Positions 41,561-50,365 of a stretch of 64,000 bases of DNA are shown here, one piece after another. The notes beneath the pieces are model-generated. The model had not been told where the DNA came from and made no database searches. It was given only the letters and a program-made list of their open reading frames with translations. Position 1 is the stretch's first letter; each line of letters begins with the position of its first letter. Both the position numbers and the translations under genes were made by a program. Source of the stretch: BOG-908 sp964242595 (lineage in GTDB: Bacteria > Pseudomonadota > Alphaproteobacteria > Acetobacterales > Acetobacteraceae). The DNA is taken from the NCBI GenBank assembly GCA_964242595.1, contig CAXTBC010000006.1, positions 1-64,000 on the forward strand. The letters run 5' to 3'.

Positions 41561-43579
41561 CTACTTGTGCGCATGCCGCTTGCTGGGCGGCGGCGCGCGC
41601 AACGGCTGCTTCACGGCAGCCTCGGCCTTCGGGCACGCGTCGTCCTTGCCTACGCCGAACTGCACCGTGGGCAGCAGCGCCCCCAGTGGCGTCAGCATGA
41701 TGCCAAGCCCGATGGCCGCGCCGGCGCGGGCCGCAACCTCGGCGCCGGGCCGGATGGACGGGCTGGTGATCGGGCCGCTCAAATCGATCGGGCCGGGTAG
41801 GGAGCCTACCGAAAAGTGCTTCGAGCGTGTGGTCAGCGCCACGTCCATGGTCTGGTCACGCAGGTTCAAGCTACCGGTGCCAGTTACCCGCGCCTCCTCG
41901 GTATCGAGCAGGAAGTCGTGCATCTGCACGATGCCGCCGCGCATGGGCAGGTCCACGTCGAAGCAGTCGATCTTGGCGCGGTTCGGCACGCCCAGGGCCG
42001 AAAGCAGCGCGTTGCCGAACTCCAGCCCGGCGATGTCGACCAGGAGGGCCGAGACGTCGCCGGCGCTGACCAGCAGCAACTTCAGCTCGCCGTTACCCTG
42101 GCCCATCATGCTGGCCAGTGAGTTGCCGTTGGTGTCCAGCCGCGCCTCGCCGCTGATGATGCCGTTACCCTTGAAGGTGTGCGTGGCTTGCATCAACCTT
42201 GCCAGCTCGATGTGGCGGAAGCGTATCTCGGCGTTGGCGTGCACCAGGTCTTGGGCGTCGGGTGTCAGCTCGATGGCGCTGACGATGTCGCCGTTACCTA
42301 CCACGAAGTCGAGTGGCTCGAGAGCGATCTTGCCGTCCACGATGTCCATCTTCACGCGTAGCTTGTCGAACGGGGTGTATTTGTTTTCGATGTGCTCGGC
42401 CGTGTAGCGCAGGTGGATGTCGGCCGCGCGTATTTTGGGCAGGCTGATCGGCGTGTCGGGGAACAGGTTCTTGCTGGCTTTGGCGTGGGCCGCCTCCTGC
42501 TTCTGCTTGGGCGTCTCGCCGGCAGTCTTGTTCACGTGGCCGGCCGGCGTGCCGATGAACCCGCCGAGATCGGCCAGGTCCACCCGGCGGGAGACCAGGT
42601 CCATCGTCACGTCCGGACGAGCGCCGCGGCGTGGCTCATCGATGATGGTTCCGCCCAGGTCGGAGGACCCGACGCGGCCTTCGAAGTTGGTGAAGCGGAT
42701 ACGCGGCGGCTGGTAATCCAGGTTGCCGGCGATGGCGAAGGGCGGGGTCTGCGGGATGGGGATGCCGGTCAGCGGAAAGAGCTGCGCCATGTCCGGGCCG
42801 GAAAAGCTGAGCTTGAGGCGGGCGCCGGCGAAGTTGAGCGGGTTCTGCACGGTGCCGACGAGCGAGGCCTTGGTGGGGCCATTGGCGAGGTGCAGGTCGA
42901 TCGGGTAGGGGTGCTGGGCGTCGCGCAGGCTGAGCAGGGCGCCGCCCACGAACTGGCTGGTGACCGGCTGGCCGGCATAGGTGCCGCGCGAATCGACTAC
43001 GATGGCGGACGGTGCGCTCGCGGTAGCCTGACGCGTGGAGATGGTCGACGTGAAGTCGGACTTCACCTTGGGGTCGACCACGCGCGCCGTGCCGTCGTTG
43101 ATCTGCAGGTCACCCAGCTGCGGCGGCGGAGTCGGTTTGGCGCCAGGCTTGGCGGGCACCGTCTTGACGGTGAAGTTGTTGGTGCCGTCCGCCAGCGCCG
43201 TGGCGTGGATGTCCGGGTGGTCCACGACGATGCTGGGCAGCACGATGGTGCCGTGGCGGATATAATCCATGACGTTGGCCACGATGGTCAGGCGACCGAT
43301 GCGGGCCAGCGGGTCGGGCGCGGCGAACCCGTCGGGATTGGCGACCGTGACGCCGTCGGCGGCCACGGTGGTGTTGCGGCCAAGCCTGACATGCAGGTGG
43401 GTGATGGTGACGCGGCGGCCGAGCGCGGTTGAGGCCTGGGTCTGCACCAGCGGGATGAACCAGTCCCAGTTCCACAGCAGGATCAAAGCTACGACGGCGA
43501 CCACCAGGACGCCGAAGATGCCGGCTGCGATCTTGCGGCCGAGGTGACGCTTGCGGGGCGGAGGCACGGTCTGGTCCAT
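41561..43579 (-). CDS. AsmA family protein
   Basis: The 672-residue protein has one N-terminal membrane helix (IAAGIFGVLVVAVVALILLW) and then AsmA-type periplasmic beta structure: ALGRRVTITHLHVRLGRNTTVAADGVTVANPDGF at the start and DFLLDTEEARVTGTGSLNLRDQTMDVALTTRSKHFSVGSLPGPIDLSGPITSPSIRPG at the end. AsmA-like proteins belong to the bridge-type lipid-transfer superfamily and influence outer-membrane biogenesis. The ATG giving MDQTVPPPRK is preferred, because upstream codons overlap the next gene's region. Downstream of the QueD-like gene by 44 bases. Confidence 0.87.
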   Translation of the reverse strand: MDQTVPPPRKRHLGRKIAAGIFGVLVVAVVALILLWNWDWFIPLVQTQASTALGRRVTITHLHVRLGRNTTVAADGVTVANPDGFAAPDPLARIGRLTIVANVMDYIRHGTIVLPSIVVDHPDIHATALADGTNNFTVKTVPAKPGAKPTPPPQLGDLQINDGTARVVDPKVKSDFTSTISTRQATASAPSAIVVDSRGTYAGQPVTSQFVGGALLSLRDAQHPYPIDLHLANGPTKASLVGTVQNPLNFAGARLKLSFSGPDMAQLFPLTGIPIPQTPPFAIAGNLDYQPPRIRFTNFEGRVGSSDLGGTIIDEPRRGARPDVTMDLVSRRVDLADLGGFIGTPAGHVNKTAGETPKQKQEAAHAKASKNLFPDTPISLPKIRAADIHLRYTAEHIENKYTPFDKLRVKMDIVDGKIALEPLDFVVGNGDIVSAIELTPDAQDLVHANAEIRFRHIELARLMQATHTFKGNGIISGEARLDTNGNSLASMMGQGNGELKLLLVSAGDVSALLVDIAGLEFGNALLSALGVPNRAKIDCFDVDLPMRGGIVQMHDFLLDTEEARVTGTGSLNLRDQTMDVALTTRSKHFSVGSLPGPIDLSGPITSPSIRPGAEVAARAGAAIGLGIMLTPLGALLPTVQFGVGKDDACPKAEAAVKQPLRAPPPSKRHAHK

Positions 43580-43623
43580 GGGGCGGCGAACGCGGCGCGT
43601 GGCGGATAGGTTGCCGTAACGGT

Positions 43624-44100
43624 TCAGGCGCTGCCGTACCCTGGCGTGAAAGACGCAGCATTGCCAGAGTGTTCGCTCACCTCCACGCTCTCCAGGCTTA
43701 CCCGGCCTGCGGTCTCGCGCGCCAGGAACGTGCTCGCCCAACCATGCGCCAGCACGGCGAAGGCTTCGCAGCCTACGCCGCGGACGATGCGGAGCTGGGC
43801 CAGGCCGGCGTCTTGCAAGGCACGTAGCCGGTCCAGCTCGGGGTCGTCTTCGGCAACCAGCAGGGTGTGGTCGAACGTCCCGTGCAGCCAGGCGCGTAGC
43901 GGCTTGAGGCCGCCGAAATCGACGCACCAGCCACGGTCGTCCAGCGTGCGTGTCGCGAAGGTGAAGCGGAAGGCGAGGGCGTAGCCGTGCAGAAACCGGC
44001 AATGGGAGTGCTGCGCCTGCCACTGCCGGAAGGCGCAGGATAGCCCGAGCTCGTGCCCGTAGGTTTTGACGATACGATAGGTTCCGGTAGGCGGTTGCAT
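43624..44100 (-). CDS. 6-pyruvoyl-tetrahydropterin / 6-carboxytetrahydropterin synthase-like protein
   Basis: The 158-residue protein belongs to a QueD-like branch: YGHELGLSCAFRQWQAQHSHCRFLHGYALAF, VDFGGLKPLRAWLHGTFDHTLLVAEDDPEL and a C-terminal ESVEVSEHSGNAASF. Canonical QueD has FSAAH and HGH for zinc; here these read LSCAF and HGY, while the catalytic-type DH pair and a GCE segment are kept. This variant is recurrent in proteobacteria, and its substrate is uncertain, so queuosine synthesis is not asserted. It diverges from cysH. Confidence 0.75.
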   Translation of the reverse strand: MQPPTGTYRIVKTYGHELGLSCAFRQWQAQHSHCRFLHGYALAFRFTFATRTLDDRGWCVDFGGLKPLRAWLHGTFDHTLLVAEDDPELDRLRALQDAGLAQLRIVRGVGCEAFAVLAHGWASTFLARETAGRVSLESVEVSEHSGNAASFTPGYGSA

Positions 44101-44274
44101 ACAGGCGGTGGATAGGTGGGCGGCGAAGGGCGGTCAAACCGTGCAACGTGGTTTCCTAGCAGGCTAGTTCGCATTGCAGGACGTGCATGACGGGTTCAAC
44201 GCCGCGCAGACGTTGAACTCTTTAAATGCACGGCGTTCGGGTGCAATTATGCTTTCGCCTGTCCGAGGACCACC

Positions 44275-44994
44275 ATGTTCGATTGCGCGACACTCGATTG
44301 GTTGATTACCACTGCCCCAGCCCGCCAGGCGCCGCACGTGGCGGCTAGCCTGCGCGTCCTCGGCCGGGCGTTGCTGTGCGACCATCCCGGCCGCGTTGCC
44401 GTCGTTTCGTCCTTCGGCGCGGATTCCGCGGTGCTGTTGGCGCTGGTGGCCGAGATTGACCCGGCGACGCCTGTGGTCTTCGTCGATACTCGTCAGCATT
44501 TTCCCGAGACCCTGGCCTATCGGGACACGCTGGTGCGCCACCTGGGGCTCTCGGACGTGCGCAGCATCGGGGCTGCCGACACCGAACTGGTCGCCAACGA
44601 TCCGGCGGCCGAGCTGTGGAAATACGATCCTGACGCTTGCTGCGCGCTGCGCAAGGTGACCCCGCTGGACCGCGCCCTGGCGCCGTTCGACGCCTGGATC
44701 AGCGGCCGCAAGCGCCACCAATCCGCCACGCGCGCGGCACTGCCGGTTTCCGAGCGGGTGGGCGGCAAGACCAAGCTGAACCCGCTTGCGGCCTGGACGG
44801 CGGATGAGATCGAGGCGGAAATGGTCGCGCGGGGGTTGCCGCGACATCCTTTGAGCCTGGAGGGCTACCCGTCCATCGGGTGCGCCACGTGCACGCGGAC
44901 GGTGGCATCGGGCGAGGACCCGCGCAGCGGGCGTTGGTCGGGGACCGGGAAGACGGAGTGCGGCATTCACAAGGACGCCGGGGCGGGGATTTAG
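44275..44994 (+). CDS. cysH: Assimilatory adenylyl-/phosphoadenylyl-sulfate reductase
   Basis: The 239-residue protein has the PP-loop SSFGADSAVLLAL and the substrate motif DTRQHFPETLAYRD, SGRKRHQSATRA, and two cysteine pairs: CC in PDACCALRK and CxxC in GCATCTR, plus ECGIH at the end. The CC/CxxC pairs bind a [4Fe-4S] cluster and identify the APS-reducing type common in alphaproteobacteria. It reduces activated sulfate to sulfite for cysteine synthesis. No other cys gene is nearby. An A/T-rich patch (ctctttaaatgcac) about 50 bases upstream may be its promoter. Confidence 0.92.
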   Translation: MFDCATLDWLITTAPARQAPHVAASLRVLGRALLCDHPGRVAVVSSFGADSAVLLALVAEIDPATPVVFVDTRQHFPETLAYRDTLVRHLGLSDVRSIGAADTELVANDPAAELWKYDPDACCALRKVTPLDRALAPFDAWISGRKRHQSATRAALPVSERVGGKTKLNPLAAWTADEIEAEMVARGLPRHPLSLEGYPSIGCATCTRTVASGEDPRSGRWSGTGKTECGIHKDAGAGI

Positions 44995-44997
44995 CGC

Positions 44998-45046
44998 AAG
45001 CAAGGAAGGCCTTCTTTTCTGAAGAAAAGAAGCAAAAGACTTTTGT
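44998..45046. repeat. Family-A half element
   Basis: A single left arm (aaggccttcttttctgaag, aaaagaagc, agacttttg) lies between cysH and the GNAT gene. Confidence 0.75.
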
Positions 45047-45081
45047 CCGTTTAGGGGGTTCTGCGGATACGTTTGTGCTAA

Positions 45082-45672
45082 ATGGTTGAGTTGATGCTTC
45101 GGCGGCCTACGGGCTTGGAGTTGCCAGGATACTTGGACGCGCTGCGGCGTGGCTGGTCGCCGGATAATTTGCGGCCGGAGGTGGCGACCGAGCAGCTTGA
45201 GCTGATCGAGGCCGACCCGGCTGGCTTCCTGGCCAGCTGCGATGACCCCGATGCGGCAGCCGGGCCGGTCAGGTTGCCGGACGGCAGCCTTGCCCAGCGG
45301 CTCCCCGGACTGATCCGCTGGGCGTGGGATGGCGCCTTCTGTGGTTCGTTCGGGTTGCGGTGGCAGAACGGGACCTCCTCGCTGCCGGAGCACGTCCTGG
45401 GCCATGTCGGGTTTGGTGTCGTTCCCTGGAAGCGGGGGAACGGCTTCGCCAAACGGGGCCTGGCCCTGGTGTTGGACGAGGCCAGGCGCGTAGGTCTGGC
45501 TTACGTCGAACTCACTACCGACCCTGAAAACGTTGCCTTGCAAGCTGTCATCCGCGCCTGTGGCGGCCAGGCCGCCGGGCGCTTCCGCAAGTCGGCCGCG
45601 TTCGGCGGCCAGGAGGCGCTCCGGTTCCGGATCGACGTGCCGGCGCCCGGCACAGCAGCGGCGATCGGATGA
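45082..45672 (+). CDS. GNAT family N-acetyltransferase
   Basis: The 196-residue protein has a GNAT fold with HVGFGVVPWKRGNGFAKRGLALVLDEARRVGL, the acetyl-CoA loop (R-x-x-G-x-A pattern as KRGNGFA), then AYVELTTDPENVALQAVIRACGG. It resembles acetyltransferases that start LMLRRPTGLELPGYLDALRRGWSPDN and end FRKSAAFGGQEALRFRI. The acceptor is unknown. It is 28 bases upstream of fdhD and may be cotranscribed with it. Confidence 0.82.
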   Translation: MVELMLRRPTGLELPGYLDALRRGWSPDNLRPEVATEQLELIEADPAGFLASCDDPDAAAGPVRLPDGSLAQRLPGLIRWAWDGAFCGSFGLRWQNGTSSLPEHVLGHVGFGVVPWKRGNGFAKRGLALVLDEARRVGLAYVELTTDPENVALQAVIRACGGQAAGRFRKSAAFGGQEALRFRIDVPAPGTAAAIG

Positions 45673-45700
45673 GTCTGGCGGCTGTCTGCAGGCTTCTCCG

Positions 45701-46504
45701 ATGATCCCAGCCTCGGTCCCGCTCGCCTCCCTGGCTGTCCGCCAGGGTACTGCCACGCCGTCGCGCCGCGAGGTGGCCGAGGAGACGGCCATCGCCATCA
45801 CCTACAACCGGGTGACGCACGCGGTGATGATGGCGACCCCGGCGGACCTCGAGGATTTTGCCGCCGGCTTCAGCCTGTCCGAAGGGATCGTGCCGGAAGC
45901 TAACGCGATCGAGGAACTCACCGTTGTTGAAGCCGATGGCGGGATCGAGCTGCGGCTGTGGATAGCGCCCGCTTACATGGCGGCGCTGGAGACGCGGCGG
46001 CGAAGGCTGGCCGGCGCCACGGGGTGCGGCATGTGCGGGCTGGAAAGCCTGGGCGAGGCGTTGCGGCCGGTGCCTGCGGTGCCCGCCGGCCAGGTGTTCC
46101 ACCCGGCGGCGATCCAGGCCGCCGCAGCCAGCCTTGCGGGCGGACAGAGCCTGAACCGCCTCACCCGCTCGGTTCACGCGGCGGGGTTCTGGACGCAGGC
46201 CGGCGGGCTGCTAGAGGTGCGGGAGGACGTGGGCCGGCACAACGCGCTGGACAAGCTGGGCGGCGCGCTGGCCCGGCAGGGCTTACAGGCGTCCGGCGGG
46301 ATCGTGCTGCTGACGAGCCGGATCTCCATCGAGCTGGTGCAGAAGGCGGCACGGATGGGCGCGTGCGTGCTGGTGGCGGTGAGCGCGCCGACGGCGCTGG
46401 CGGTGCGCGCGGCGGACGCGGCAGGGATGACGTTGGTCGGGGTGGCGCGGGCGGACGGGTACGAGGTGTTCTGTCATCCGGACAGGATCGGGGACGGCGG
46501 TTAA
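45701..46504 (+). CDS. fdhD: Formate dehydrogenase accessory sulfurtransferase FdhD
   Basis: The 267-residue protein has ETAIAITYNRVTHAVMMATPADLEDFAAGFSLSEGI, the sulfur-carrying loop GCGMCG (Cys near 109 and 112), HAAGFWTQ, REDVGRHNALDKLGGALA and LLTSRISIELVQKAARMG. FdhD passes sulfur from IscS to the molybdenum cofactor of formate dehydrogenase. No formate dehydrogenase gene is in the window. The ATG giving MIPASVPLAS is chosen. Confidence 0.93.
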   Translation: MIPASVPLASLAVRQGTATPSRREVAEETAIAITYNRVTHAVMMATPADLEDFAAGFSLSEGIVPEANAIEELTVVEADGGIELRLWIAPAYMAALETRRRRLAGATGCGMCGLESLGEALRPVPAVPAGQVFHPAAIQAAAASLAGGQSLNRLTRSVHAAGFWTQAGGLLEVREDVGRHNALDKLGGALARQGLQASGGIVLLTSRISIELVQKAARMGACVLVAVSAPTALAVRAADAAGMTLVGVARADGYEVFCHPDRIGDGG

Positions 46505-46595
46505 GTAGAGGGCTTCGACCCAAACCCCGTAGGCATGTCTTTGTTTAGAGTCTGACGCAGGAAGCCCTGATGTGGTGGCTGAGGTATCAAGGTGT

Positions 46596-46885
46596 AAGGA
46601 AGGCCAAGGGCTCTGCCCCTGGACCCCGCTAAGGACAAGTCCTTAGAGTCCGTTTGAAAACTCACACAAGCTGCCTGAGGAACGCCAAAGTCCGACGAAA
46701 GCGGTAACTACATACCACAATTCAGGCTGAATTCGCCTTCTACCGGCAAGGATCGAACGACTCGTGGCTTTGGATAGGAGTTTCCAAACGGACTCTTAGA
46801 ACCTGTTTGTAAGAGATCCTAAACAGATTGGGGGTCTGGGGCCTCGAGGCCCCAGCGGGGTTTGGGGCAGAGCCCCGGCCTTACT
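46596..46885. repeat. Family-B palindromic repeat interrupted by a MITE
   Basis: It is in the inverted orientation: aaggccaagggctctgcccc and aaggacaagtcctta first, then after a 150-bp insertion ttagaacctg and ggggcctcgaggccccag, ggggcagagcccc. Removing the insertion restores gtccttagaac. It sits between the convergent fdhD and rlmD genes. A weak partial copy (gacccaaaccccgtagg) precedes it at about 46.52 kb. Confidence 0.85.
46646..46795. mobile_element. MITE copy 2 (18-bp ends, TTA duplication)
   Basis: The ends are GAGTCCGTTTGAAAACTC and GAGTTTCCAAACGGACTC, flanked by TTA on both sides. The interior, including gaattcgccttctaccggca, is nearly identical to that of copy 3 read in the opposite direction, showing recent common descent. 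Confidence 0.82.
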
Positions 46886-48032
46886 TCCTGCCAAACACAG
46901 CCACACACTCCACCTGCGCCGACCAGAGAAACTGGTCGATCGGCGTGGCCGAGATCAACTCGTATCCTGCATCGTGCAGCACACTCGCGTCCCGCGCCAA
47001 CGCCCCGGGATTGCAGCTCACGTAAGCCACGCGCGGCACACTGCTCGCAGCGATCTGCGGCACCTGCATCGCGCTGCCGGCGTAGGGCGGATCGAGCACC
47101 ACCAGGGCAGCGCCTGCCATCTCCTTGGCCGAGAGCGGCTGGCGGGCCAGGTCGCGCTGCGTCATCTCCACCCTTGTGCCAGACTGGGCGCGGCGGACGG
47201 CGGCGGCTGTGGCGGCGTCGCCTTCGTAGGCCTGCACGCGCACGTGTCGGGCGAGTGGGAAGCTGATGGTGCCGGCGCCGGCGTAGAGTTCCACGGCGCG
47301 CGACCGGCCGGTGAGGCGGCCGGGCAGGGCGGCCAGCACTGCCGCCACGACGGCGGCCTCGCCAGCCGGTGAGGCCTGCAGGAAGGCGCCTGGCGGCGGC
47401 GTCACACGCTGGCCGCCAAACTCAAGGTAGGGCGCGCCGAGCAGGGACGCGGTTTCCGGTGGTCCGTCGTTCTGCGTCCAGGCGACCCGGCGCACGTCGT
47501 GGGCGGCGGCAAAGGCGGCGAGCTTCGCCCGGTCTGTAGGCTCCAGCGGACCGTCGGTGCGAATCAACAGGTCGGCGCCGTCAGCCAGCAGGTTGGCGAG
47601 CACCGATCCGGTGTGGCGCAGCGCCGCCAAGCCGCGTAGGGCGTGGCGGAGCGGGGCCACCAGGGCGAACAGCGCGGGGTGGAGCACCTGGCAGGTGTGC
47701 AGGTCGACGATGGGCCTGGCGTGCGCCTCGTGCAGGCCGAGCAGCACGCCGCCTTCCACGCGTTCAGCGGCGAAATCCATGCGCCGTCGGGTGGCCGGAG
47801 GGGTGCGGACCAGCGCGGCCACCGGCGGAGCGGGGTAGCCGGCACGCTGCAGGGCAGCGATCACCAGCTGGCGCTTCCAGGCCGCGTAGGCCGCATCCTC
47901 CCAGTGCTGCAGGGCGCAGCCGCCGCAGCCGTCGTCGAAGTGCGGGCAGGGCGGAACGACGCGTTCCGGACTGGGAGTCAGGACCTGCAACAGGGTAGCG
48001 CGCTTGCCGCCGGGCTGAGGCTGCACCCGCAC
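46881..48032 (-). CDS. rlmD: 23S rRNA (uracil-C5)-methyltransferase, RlmD/RumA type
   Basis: The 383-residue frame has the [4Fe-4S] cysteines CPHFDDGCGGC with a later Cys in LHTCQVLH, the SAM site VELYAGAGTISFPLA, and the catalytic VSCNPGALARD with LDPPY. It methylates a uracil of 23S rRNA. The N-terminal TRAM domain begins before this GTG: codons to 48116 read EIKRIGSAGDGLTAGGLAV, but no ATG, GTG or TTG exists in that frame upstream to its stop. So the true start is probably non-standard (for example ATC, GTC or CTG) and coding likely extends about 28 codons further. The gene follows the helicase gene. Confidence 0.85.
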   Translation of the reverse strand: MRVQPQPGGKRATLLQVLTPSPERVVPPCPHFDDGCGGCALQHWEDAAYAAWKRQLVIAALQRAGYPAPPVAALVRTPPATRRRMDFAAERVEGGVLLGLHEAHARPIVDLHTCQVLHPALFALVAPLRHALRGLAALRHTGSVLANLLADGADLLIRTDGPLEPTDRAKLAAFAAAHDVRRVAWTQNDGPPETASLLGAPYLEFGGQRVTPPPGAFLQASPAGEAAVVAAVLAALPGRLTGRSRAVELYAGAGTISFPLARHVRVQAYEGDAATAAAVRRAQSGTRVEMTQRDLARQPLSAKEMAGAALVVLDPPYAGSAMQVPQIAASSVPRVAYVSCNPGALARDASVLHDAGYELISATPIDQFLWSAQVECVAVFGRK

Positions 48033-48174
48033 GCGCTCGCGGGGCAGGGTGCGGCAGACGGCGAGCCCGCCGGCGGTGAGGCCGTCACCCGCGCTGCCGA
48101 TCCGTTTGATCTCGACGTCCGCCGGCGCGGCCTGGGCCGTTACGGCGCGGGGCTGCCGGAAGGCCGCGATGGGT

Positions 48175-50127
48175 TCAGGCCTCGGCCGGCTCGGCCGAGG
48201 GTTCCGGCTGGAACGCCAGGGCAGGGCGGCGGGGCAGGGTCATGAAGGTCGGCACGTCGCCGCCGAAGCCGAGAACGGCGGGTCCCAGATCGTCGTCGCG
48301 GCGGCGATAGTCGCGGCCGCCACGGTCGAACCGAGGTTCGGGCCGGGAGTCGGCACGGGGCTGCTCGCGCGGCTCCTGGCGCGGCTGGGGCCGTGGGCCG
48401 CGCGCGTCCTGGCGGCCGACAGCCTGACGCGGCTCGCGCACCTGCTCGGGAACGGGCGCGGAGGCCTCGTCCATGGCGGCGGGCGCCTCTGCCGTCAGCT
48501 CCGGCGGGGCTGCGCGCTCGGCACCCCTGCCACGGCCACGGCTGCGGCGCGGCTTGGGCGCGTCCTCGCCCGCTGCGGCCGCAGCCTCGTCGCGCACGCG
48601 TGCGGCGGGTTTGGCCACGCTGCGTTCCGCCTCGCTCTTCTCCGCTCCGGATTTGCCGCGGGCAGCGCTGGTGCGGCCGCCGCGCCGGCGGCGACCGTCG
48701 CCCTCGGCCCAGTCTACCACGTCCAACTCCGGCACCACGATGCGCGGGATGGCGAAGCCGGTCAGCTTCTCGATGGCGTCCACCACCAGCTTGTCGTCGG
48801 GCGTGGCCAGGGTGAAGGCGTGGCCGGTGAGCCCGGCGCGGCCGGTGCGGCCGATGCGGTGCACGTAGTCCTCGGCGTGGATCGGCACGTCGAAGTTGAA
48901 GACGTGGCTCAGCCCGCCGATGTCGATACCGCGCGCGGCCACGTCGCTGCACGCCAGCAGCCGCAGCTCGCCCTTCTTGAACTTGTCCAGCGTGGCGAAG
49001 CGGGCCGGCTGGCTCATGTCGCCGTGCAGCGAGCCCACCGAGAAGCCGTGCTGGGTGAGCGACTTGGTGAGGATGTCCACGTCGCGCTTGCGGTTGCAGA
49101 AGATTAGAGCGTTGGCCACATCCTCCGAGCGGATCAGCCGGCGCAGCGCCTCGCGCTTGTCGTGCTCGGCCACCAGCGCCAGGCCGGCCACGATGGTGGT
49201 GGCGACCGAGGCGGATTTGGACACCGTGATCATCCGCGGGTTGTCCAGGAACGCGTCCGACAGGCGGCGTATCTCGGGCGCCATGGTGGCGCTGAAGAAC
49301 AGCGTCTGGCGGTTCTTCGGCAGCATCGCCACGATGCGTTCGACGTCCGGGATGAACCCCATGTCGAGCATGCGGTCCGCCTCGTCGATCACCAGCAGCT
49401 TGGCGTCGGTCAGCATCAGCCCGCCGCGCTCGAACAGGTCGATCAGCCGGCCAGGCGTCGCGATCAGCACGTCGACGCCCTTCATCAGCGCCTCCTTCTG
49501 GTCGTTGAGGCTCTCGCCGCCGATCAGCAGCGCGTGGTTCAGCTTGAGGTGCTTGCCGTACTCGACGAAGTTCTCCGCCACCTGCAGCGCCAGCTCGCGC
49601 GTGGGCTCCAGGATAAGGCTGCGCGGCATGCGGGCGCGGCTGCGTGAGCCGCTGAGGATGTCGAGCATCGGCAGGGTGAAGCTCGCGGTCTTGCCGGTGC
49701 CGGTCTGCGCCACGCCCATCACGTCGCGGCCGGAGAGCACGGCGGGAATCGCCTGCGCCTGGATCGGGGTCGGGTGCTTGTAGCCCTTCTCCTCTATGGC
49801 GCGCAGGATCGGCTCGGACAGGCCGAGGTCGGCGAAGACCATTTCCGGCTCTGGCGCGGAGGCGTCGGGTTCGGCTGGCGTCGCCTCGGCCGGAAGTGCC
49901 GACTGGCCGGCCAAATCGATCGCGTCGCCAGGGGCGACGAAGCTGATGCCGGCGAGTTCGTCAGCGACTGCCACCTCTGTACCGGGCACGTCCGCCGTTG
50001 CGGCAGGCTCCGCTTCGGGCTCGGCGTCGGTTGTCTCGTCCAGGCGGGCTTCAAGCGTGTCGGGCGCCCCGTGCAGGTCGGGGTGTACAGGCTCGTCGGC
50101 CTCGCAGGCGTTGGTCTGGTTCAACAA
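48175..50127 (-). CDS. DEAD-box ATP-dependent RNA helicase, RhlE type
   Basis: The 650-residue protein has an acidic N-terminal extension (about 95 residues), then the helicase core: Q motif FADLGLSEPILRAIEEKGYKHPTPIQ, AQTGTGKT, PTRELALQ, TPGRLID, DEADRMLD, SAT, and HRIGRTGRAG. A long basic Arg/Pro/Gly-rich tail follows (about 170 residues), likely for RNA binding. RhlE helicases aid ribosome assembly and mRNA turnover, often in the cold. The start is a TTG with GAGAAG upstream. It diverges from the GH15 gene. Confidence 0.9.
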   Translation of the reverse strand: MLNQTNACEADEPVHPDLHGAPDTLEARLDETTDAEPEAEPAATADVPGTEVAVADELAGISFVAPGDAIDLAGQSALPAEATPAEPDASAPEPEMVFADLGLSEPILRAIEEKGYKHPTPIQAQAIPAVLSGRDVMGVAQTGTGKTASFTLPMLDILSGSRSRARMPRSLILEPTRELALQVAENFVEYGKHLKLNHALLIGGESLNDQKEALMKGVDVLIATPGRLIDLFERGGLMLTDAKLLVIDEADRMLDMGFIPDVERIVAMLPKNRQTLFFSATMAPEIRRLSDAFLDNPRMITVSKSASVATTIVAGLALVAEHDKREALRRLIRSEDVANALIFCNRKRDVDILTKSLTQHGFSVGSLHGDMSQPARFATLDKFKKGELRLLACSDVAARGIDIGGLSHVFNFDVPIHAEDYVHRIGRTGRAGLTGHAFTLATPDDKLVVDAIEKLTGFAIPRIVVPELDVVDWAEGDGRRRRGGRTSAARGKSGAEKSEAERSVAKPAARVRDEAAAAAGEDAPKPRRSRGRGRGAERAAPPELTAEAPAAMDEASAPVPEQVREPRQAVGRQDARGPRPQPRQEPREQPRADSRPEPRFDRGGRDYRRRDDDLGPAVLGFGGDVPTFMTLPRRPALAFQPEPSAEPAEA

Positions 50128-50365
50128 ATCTTCTCGGTGCTATGGAAGGATTGCGACGCGAGTGCGTGGCCATGACGCTGCCGTAGCCGGCATGCCGCAC
50201 AGCGCGAACCGCACGGCAGCGCGACGCTTCGCGCCATATCTGAAACTACAGCCTCAAAGTCAAGCTTTACAGGTTTTCCGTGCGTGCGTGTGACGGATGA
50301 TTTTCCGGGTCTGCCCCGACAGAAGACGGACGGGCGCATCTGCAGGCTGTTTGGAAGGGGCGTTG

